Of a DNA stretch of 11,142 nucleotides, positions 7,365 through 11,142 are shown piece by piece. The stretch is from assembly GCA_017421145.1 (NCBI GenBank), contig JAFOTA010000025.1, positions 1-11,142 on the forward strand, read 5' to 3'. Source of the stretch: Treponema sp. (GTDB taxonomy: Bacteria; Spirochaetota; Spirochaetia; Treponematales; Treponemataceae). Each line of letters starts with the position of its first letter. Positions within the stretch are counted from its first letter, which is position 1. Below the pieces are notes generated by a model. That model made no database searches and was not told where the DNA came from. It saw only the letters and a program-made list of their open reading frames with translations. The translations under genes and the position numbers were made by a program.

Positions 7365-7390
7365 CCAGTTTTTGTGAATACAAAAACTGG
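7365..7390 (+). repeat. Perfect 11-bp palindromic hairpin after fumC
   Basis: CCAGTTTTTGT (7365-7375) and ACAAAAACTGG (7380-7390) pair perfectly around a GAAT loop, starting four bases after the fumC stop. No T tract follows, so it is not a standard terminator. It may stabilise the 3' end of the mRNA or be part of a dispersed palindromic repeat. Confidence 0.65.
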
Positions 7391-7393
7391 ATA

Positions 7394-7409
7394 GCAGCTG
7401 CAAAGCTGC
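7394..7409 (+). repeat. Second hairpin with GNRA tetraloop after fumC
   Basis: GCAGCT (7394-7399) and AGCTGC (7404-7409) form a perfect 6-bp stem closed by GCAA, a GNRA-type tetraloop. It lies three bases after the 11-bp hairpin, so the two may stack as one RNA structure. Confidence 0.55.
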
Positions 7410-7466
7410 GTCCATATCCACAGGGAAAATAAGCAGGATTTTTTTCTGATGCACAAGGCACCAAGG

Positions 7467-7502
7467 ATGCAGGATGACGGAATGTTGTCCTGCATTTTTT
7501 TT
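7467..7502 (+). terminator. Rho-independent terminator of the dehydrogenase-fumarase unit
   Basis: A perfect 8-bp stem ATGCAGGA/TCCTGCAT (7467-7474 with 7488-7495) with a 13-base loop is followed by eight T residues (7495-7502, the first one paired in the stem). It separates the fumarase unit from the hdr promoter less than 50 bases downstream. Confidence 0.85.
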
Positions 7503-7547
7503 GCAAGGCTGTGCCCGGACATATTTCCATCCGCGGCCATTTTAAAT

Positions 7548-7653
7548 CTTCACAAAATCACTAAAAAGGTTTATACTAGTACGATAATTAGGGAAATATT
7601 CGGCTGTTTATTTTCCACTTTCAACGTTGTATACATATTTTAAGGGAGCAAGT
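7548..7653 (+). promoter_or_regulatory. Promoter and leader of the hdr operon
   Basis: The promoter is TTCACA (7549-7554), a 17-base spacer, then TATACT (7572-7577). The spacer keeps the right half-site AAAGGTTT (7565-7572) of the inverted repeat seen before the dehydrogenase gene, but the left half differs (AAATCACT). The predicted start near 7584 leaves a leader of about 70 bases, with AGGGAG (7643-7648) as the Shine-Dalgarno for hdrB. Confidence 0.65.
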
Positions 7654-8460
7654 ATGACATATTCTTATTTTCCTGGCTGTACGCTTAAAAACAAGGCGCT
7701 TGACCTTGACGTTTATGCGAGACAGTCTTCGGAAGCATTAGGATTCACACTTGAAGAGCTTCCTGAATGGCAGTGCTGCGGCGGAGAATATCCCATGGCA
7801 AAAGACGAGATCGCATCAAAGCTCTCTTCTGTCAGGGCTCTTGCCAACGCACGTGATTCAGGAAAGGATTTGGTTACCCTCTGTTCCGCATGCTACAATG
7901 TTCTTAAACAGGTGAACAATGATGTGGCGACAGATGAGTTCGTAGCTTTCAAGGTGAATAATTACCTCAAGCAGGATGGAATTGAGTATCATGGAGAAAC
8001 GAAGGTCCTCCACTATCTTGAAATCCTGCGTGATGTCGTAGGTTGGGATAACGTAAAGAAGGCCGTCAAAAAGCCTTTCACCGGTAAAAAAATCGGTGCC
8101 TATTACGGATGCCTTCTTCTTCGTCCGGGAAAAGTCCTTCAGCTGGACGATCCTGAGAACCCGCAGATTCTTGAAGATTTCATCAAGGCCATAGGCGGAA
8201 CTCCTGTCATTTACGGACAGAGAAACGAGTGCTGCGGTGCCTACATGATGTTCGAAGATGAATCAATTCCTCAGAACAGATCGAAGAAAATCCTTTCTAA
8301 TGCACAGGATATGGGAGCAGACTTCCTTGTTACGTCATGCCCTCTGTGCCGCTACAATCTTTTGAAAAACAAAGGCGACTCAAATCTGGACGTGATTTAC
8401 TTTACTGAGCTTCTCGCAGAAGCCCTTGGACTTAAAGAAGAAAAGAAGGAGGCTGTCTGA
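7654..8460 (+). CDS. hdrB: Heterodisulfide reductase-type subunit B (HdrB)
   Basis: Subunit of a soluble HdrABC complex. In methanogens HdrB holds two non-cubane [4Fe-4S] clusters that cleave the CoM-CoB heterodisulfide; bacteria lack those cofactors, so the disulfide or other acceptor used here is unknown. The 268-residue protein has both CCG domains intact: C9, C41-C42, C77xxC80 and C153, C193-C194, C229xxC232. All ten cluster-type cysteines are present, so a functional catalytic subunit is expected. The ATG at 7654 is chosen over one nine codons upstream because AGGGAG lies just before it and the family-typical TYSYFPGCTLKNKALDLD starts there. The stop codon overlaps the hdrC start by one base (TGATG), which points to translational coupling. 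Confidence 0.95.
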   Translation: MTYSYFPGCTLKNKALDLDVYARQSSEALGFTLEELPEWQCCGGEYPMAKDEIASKLSSVRALANARDSGKDLVTLCSACYNVLKQVNNDVATDEFVAFKVNNYLKQDGIEYHGETKVLHYLEILRDVVGWDNVKKAVKKPFTGKKIGAYYGCLLLRPGKVLQLDDPENPQILEDFIKAIGGTPVIYGQRNECCGAYMMFEDESIPQNRSKKILSNAQDMGADFLVTSCPLCRYNLLKNKGDSNLDVIYFTELLAEALGLKEEKKEAV

Positions 8461-8846
8461 TGGAAGCCGATTTGACAAAAGAAATCATTCTTCAGAAGAG
8501 CGGCGTAAATCCTAAGAAATGTATGGTCTGCGGAAAATGTTCCGCCACCTGCCCCAACTACGATGCCATGGAATATCATCCGCATCAGTTCGTTCAGATG
8601 GTGGAAAACGGAGACATCGAGCCTCTTTTGAATTCCAAATCAATCTATGCATGTCTTTCATGTTTTGCATGCCTTGAACGCTGTCCGCGCCAGGTAGAAC
8701 CTGCAAAGCTGATTGACGGTGTACGTCAGTTCGTCGAAGGTCAGCGCGGTCCTCACCGTCTTGACCCTGTTCAGGTTCCTGAGCATCTGGATGATGACAT
8801 GCCGCAGCAGGCAATCGTCAGTGCTTTCAGAAAGTACAAGAAATAA
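8460..8846 (+). CDS. hdrC: Heterodisulfide reductase-type subunit C (HdrC), ferredoxin-like
   Basis: Small electron carrier that links the flavin subunit HdrA to HdrB. The 128 residues hold two CxxCxxCxxxCP motifs for [4Fe-4S] clusters, C21/C24/C27/C31 and C65/C68/C71/C75. The C-terminal part (GPHRLDPVQVPEHL) resembles HdrC proteins, which sets it apart from a generic ferredoxin. It has no membrane helices, unlike the membrane-bound HdrE/DsrM route. A strong AAGGAGG (8446-8452) inside the end of hdrB lies seven bases before the ATG, and the two genes overlap by one base. Confidence 0.94.
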   Translation: MEADLTKEIILQKSGVNPKKCMVCGKCSATCPNYDAMEYHPHQFVQMVENGDIEPLLNSKSIYACLSCFACLERCPRQVEPAKLIDGVRQFVEGQRGPHRLDPVQVPEHLDDDMPQQAIVSAFRKYKK

Positions 8847-8861
8847 GGGGTGACATAGAAA

Positions 8862-10874
8862 ATGGAAAGAATTGGTGTATTTGTATGTCACTGCGGTACC
8901 AACATTGCCGGAACAGTTGACGTAGAAAAAGTTGCGGAAGAGCTTGGAAAGGTAGACGGAGTCGTTTATTCAACCCACTACACATACATGTGCTCATCCG
9001 CCGGTCAGAAAATGATTGAAGACCATATCAAAGATGACAAGCTTACAGGCGTCGTTCTTTGTTCATGTTCGCCGCGCATGCATGAGAAGACATTCCGTGC
9101 CTGTGCAGAGCGTGCAGGTCTAAACCCGTTCAAGGTAGAAGTTGCAAACATCCGTGAACAGACTTCATGGGTAATGAAAGATATGGAGCAGGCTACAGAA
9201 AAGGCCATTGCTCTCGGAAAGGCTGCGGTTGCAAAGACAATCCTCGACACCCCTCTCACACCGGGCGAAACGACAGTTACAAAACGTGCGCTCGTTATCG
9301 GAGGCGGTATTGCAGGTATCACTGCCGCACTCGACATTGCAGATGCCGGATTCCCTGTTGACATAGTGGAAAAAGACTACACGGTCGGCGGTAAGATGGC
9401 AAAGCTCGACAAGACTTTCCCGACTTTGGACTGCGCTTCATGTATCGTAACTCCAAAGATGACGGAAGTGAGCCAGAACCCGAACATCCGCATCCTTTCA
9501 TATTCAGAAGTATGCAGGGTTTCAGGATACATCGGAAATTTCGAAATCGACATCAAACGCCACCCGCGCTATATTGACGAGACAAAGTGCACGGGCTGCG
9601 GCGCATGTATCGAAAAGTGCCCGAACAAGAAAGTTCCGAACGCATTCAACCTCAACCTCAACAACCGCAAGGCAATCGACATTCCGTTTGCCCAGGCAGT
9701 TCCAAAGGTTGCAAACATCGATGCCAACTACTGCCTCCACATGAAGGGACTCAAGAACGGCAAGGACAATGTCTGCGGCTTCTGTGAAAAGGAATGCGGC
9801 GTAGGAGCAATCAACTTCAATCAGAAAGAAGAAATCATCACGGAAAAGTACGGTGCAATCATCGTGGCTACCGGATACAACCCGATTTCTCTTGAAAAAT
9901 TCGACGAATATGCATACAACCAGAGTCCGGACGTCGTTTCATCATTGGAATTCGAACGCCTGTGCAATGCATCCGGTCCAACGAACGGCCACCTTCTCCG
10001 CCCGTCAGACGGAAAAGAACCAAAGACCATCGTATTCGTTCAGTGTGTAGGTTCACGCTGTTCTGCAGATTCTACAAAGGGTCACGAGTACTGCTCTAAG
10101 ATTTGTTGTATGTATACTGCAAAGCACGCAATCCTTACACGCGACCACTATCCTGATACGAACTGCTATGTGTTCTACATTGATGTCCGTACTCCGGGAA
10201 AACTCTTCGATGAATTCTACCGCCGTGCAGTCGAACAGTATGGCGTTCACTACATCAAGGGTCAGGTCGGAAAAGTCACGCCTCAGAGCGACGGAACACT
10301 CGACGTTCAGGGAAGCGACTTGATTTTGAACAAGCAGGTTCATATCAAGGCAGACATGGTCGTTCTTGCAGCCAGCATCGAAGCAGACAAATCTGCACGC
10401 CCGCTTGCCACAATGCTCACGACTTCCATGGACAACAACGACTTCTTCCTTGAAGCACACGCAAAGCTCCGTCCGGTCGAATCACCGACAGCCGGTATCT
10501 TCCTTGCAGGATGCTGCCAGGGACCAAAAGACATTCCGGAAACAGTCGCACAGTCATCCGGTGCCGCCGCAAAAGCAATCTGCCTGCTCGTAAAAGACAA
10601 GCTCAAGAACGATCCTTGCACGGCCCAGCCTGATGAAAACGCATGTAACGGTTGCGGTCAGTGCGTAAACGTCTGTCCATACGGAGCCATTTCTTATGTA
10701 GACAAGGATTTCCGTGGTCCGAACAGAACGACCATCACACGCCACGTATCCCAGGTAAACAGCGCGATGTGCCACGGTTGCGGTGCATGTACGGTTGCAT
10801 GTCCTTCCGGCGCAATGGACCTCAAGGGATTCAGCAACAAACAAATCTTGGCGGAGGTGGACTCAGTTCTGTAA
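8862..10874 (+). CDS. hdrA: Heterodisulfide reductase-type subunit A (HdrA), FAD and iron-sulfur
   Basis: The flavin-bifurcating core of HdrABC complexes: it splits an electron pair between a low-potential ferredoxin and the high-potential HdrB site. The 670 residues are normal for a single-flavin HdrA. In order there are: an N-terminal cluster domain (C9, C11, C44, C67, C69); an FAD-binding Rossmann motif GGGIAGITAALDIADAG (147-163) with DIVEKD from 167; an inserted ferredoxin-like motif C243/C246/C249/C253; further cysteines C291, C305, C308, C312; CCMYTAKHA near 415-423; and two C-terminal ferredoxin motifs, C595/C598/C601/C605 and C637/C640/C643/C647. No selenocysteine codon is seen. It starts 15 bases after hdrC, with AAGGGGTGA (8845-8853) as the Shine-Dalgarno, and is followed by the mvhD-like gene after 16 bases. 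Confidence 0.96.
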   Translation: MERIGVFVCHCGTNIAGTVDVEKVAEELGKVDGVVYSTHYTYMCSSAGQKMIEDHIKDDKLTGVVLCSCSPRMHEKTFRACAERAGLNPFKVEVANIREQTSWVMKDMEQATEKAIALGKAAVAKTILDTPLTPGETTVTKRALVIGGGIAGITAALDIADAGFPVDIVEKDYTVGGKMAKLDKTFPTLDCASCIVTPKMTEVSQNPNIRILSYSEVCRVSGYIGNFEIDIKRHPRYIDETKCTGCGACIEKCPNKKVPNAFNLNLNNRKAIDIPFAQAVPKVANIDANYCLHMKGLKNGKDNVCGFCEKECGVGAINFNQKEEIITEKYGAIIVATGYNPISLEKFDEYAYNQSPDVVSSLEFERLCNASGPTNGHLLRPSDGKEPKTIVFVQCVGSRCSADSTKGHEYCSKICCMYTAKHAILTRDHYPDTNCYVFYIDVRTPGKLFDEFYRRAVEQYGVHYIKGQVGKVTPQSDGTLDVQGSDLILNKQVHIKADMVVLAASIEADKSARPLATMLTTSMDNNDFFLEAHAKLRPVESPTAGIFLAGCCQGPKDIPETVAQSSGAAAKAICLLVKDKLKNDPCTAQPDENACNGCGQCVNVCPYGAISYVDKDFRGPNRTTITRHVSQVNSAMCHGCGACTVACPSGAMDLKGFSNKQILAEVDSVL

Positions 10875-10890
10875 TCTGAGGAATTAAATT

Positions 10891-11142
10891 ATGAGTGAAG
10901 AAACAAAGACTACAAATACAGGATGGACACCCAAGATCGTTGCCTTCTGCTGTAACTGGTGTTCTTATGCAGGAGCGGACTTGGCAGGCAACAACCGCCT
11001 TGAATATCCTGGAAACGTAAAGATTATCCGCATCCCATGCTCATGCCGCCTGAACCCGATGTTCATTTTGCGCGCATTCCAGCGTGGTGCCGATGGTGTT
11101 ATCCTCTGCGGATGCCATCCCGGTGACTGCCACTACTCTACC
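10891..11142 (+). CDS. mvhD: MvhD/FlpD-type iron-sulfur subunit, 3' end outside window
   Basis: The first 84 residues of an MvhD-family protein, a small [2Fe-2S] subunit that passes electrons from a donor enzyme (hydrogenase or formate dehydrogenase) to HdrA. The visible part shows CCNWC (C20, C21, C24), PCSCRLNP (near 50-57), and [17 protein letters not shown], the family hallmark. The more usual form of the second motif, as I recall it, is CSGR, so the extra Cys here is worth noting. TGAGGAA at 10877-10883 serves as ribosome binding site, and the gene lies 16 bases after hdrA in the same operon. The window ends exactly on a codon boundary with no stop. The expected remaining length is some tens of residues, unless it is a fusion protein. 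Confidence 0.9.
   Translation, partial: MSEETKTTNTGWTPKIVAFCCNWCSYAGADLAGNNRLEYPGNVKIIRIPCSCRLNPMFILRAFQRGADGVILCGCHPGDCHYST

Larger units (their letters stand above)
7343..7432 (+). repeat. Imperfect direct repeat of the fumarase C-terminal codons flanking hairpins
   Basis: The 18 bases at 7343-7360 encode YPQGK plus TAA and end fumC. The 18 bases at 7415-7432 encode the same five residues plus TAA, in the same frame, exactly 72 bases (24 codons) later. They match at 15 of 18 positions, and all three differences are at third codon positions. The 69 bases between the first stop and the second contain no other in-frame stop. Confidence 0.6.

Noticed and set aside
10053..10460. 135-codon minus-strand open frame within hdrA
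   Set aside because: Antisense shadow of the conserved hdrA coding frame, with no ribosome binding site and no family resemblance.

Overview
The window reads as the genome of a strictly anaerobic, fermentative bacterium. It carries a stand-alone [FeFe]-hydrogenase, a soluble heterodisulfide-reductase-type electron-transfer cluster (HdrB, HdrC, HdrA and the start of an MvhD-type subunit), and two enzymes that interconvert oxaloacetate, malate and fumarate. No oxygen-dependent enzyme is visible. The gene mix and style resemble Treponema-like spirochaetes of gut or rumen, but that is recollection rather than proof; a clostridial or other anaerobe is not excluded. There is no tRNA, rRNA, CRISPR array or transposase.

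Layout. Positions 2-922 (+) hold the 3' part of an unrecognised, helix-rich protein. It converges on a group-B-like monomeric [FeFe]-hydrogenase at 1003-2478 (-), and the 80-base gap plus the hydrogenase tail hold two strand-specific terminators. A 178-base divergent region (2479-2656) carries a promoter for each direction. The hydrogenase promoter sits so close to the start codon that its mRNA is probably leaderless. On the other side is a c-di-GMP phosphodiesterase (2657-4816, +) with a degenerate GGDEF and an intact EAL domain.

Then follow, all on +, a lactate/malate dehydrogenase family enzyme (4938-5879) and class II fumarase (5969-7360). They probably form one unit that ends at a strong terminator at 7467-7502. 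The dehydrogenase has an LDH-type framework but an Arg at the substrate-specificity position. Together with the fumarase next door, this favours malate dehydrogenase and a reductive oxaloacetate-malate-fumarate branch. Behind the fumarase stop lie two perfect hairpins and an in-frame second copy of the fumarase C-terminal codons.

From 7654 to the window edge runs hdrB-hdrC-hdrA-mvhD, tightly spaced and probably one operon. It encodes a cytoplasmic flavin-based electron-bifurcating module whose electron-input partner lies outside the window, if it is encoded nearby.

The dehydrogenase-fumarase unit and the hdr operon are preceded by nearly the same promoter (25 of 28 bases identical, including the spacer). 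This suggests that the succinate branch and the Hdr complex are co-regulated. The hydrogenase and phosphodiesterase promoters do not share that pattern.
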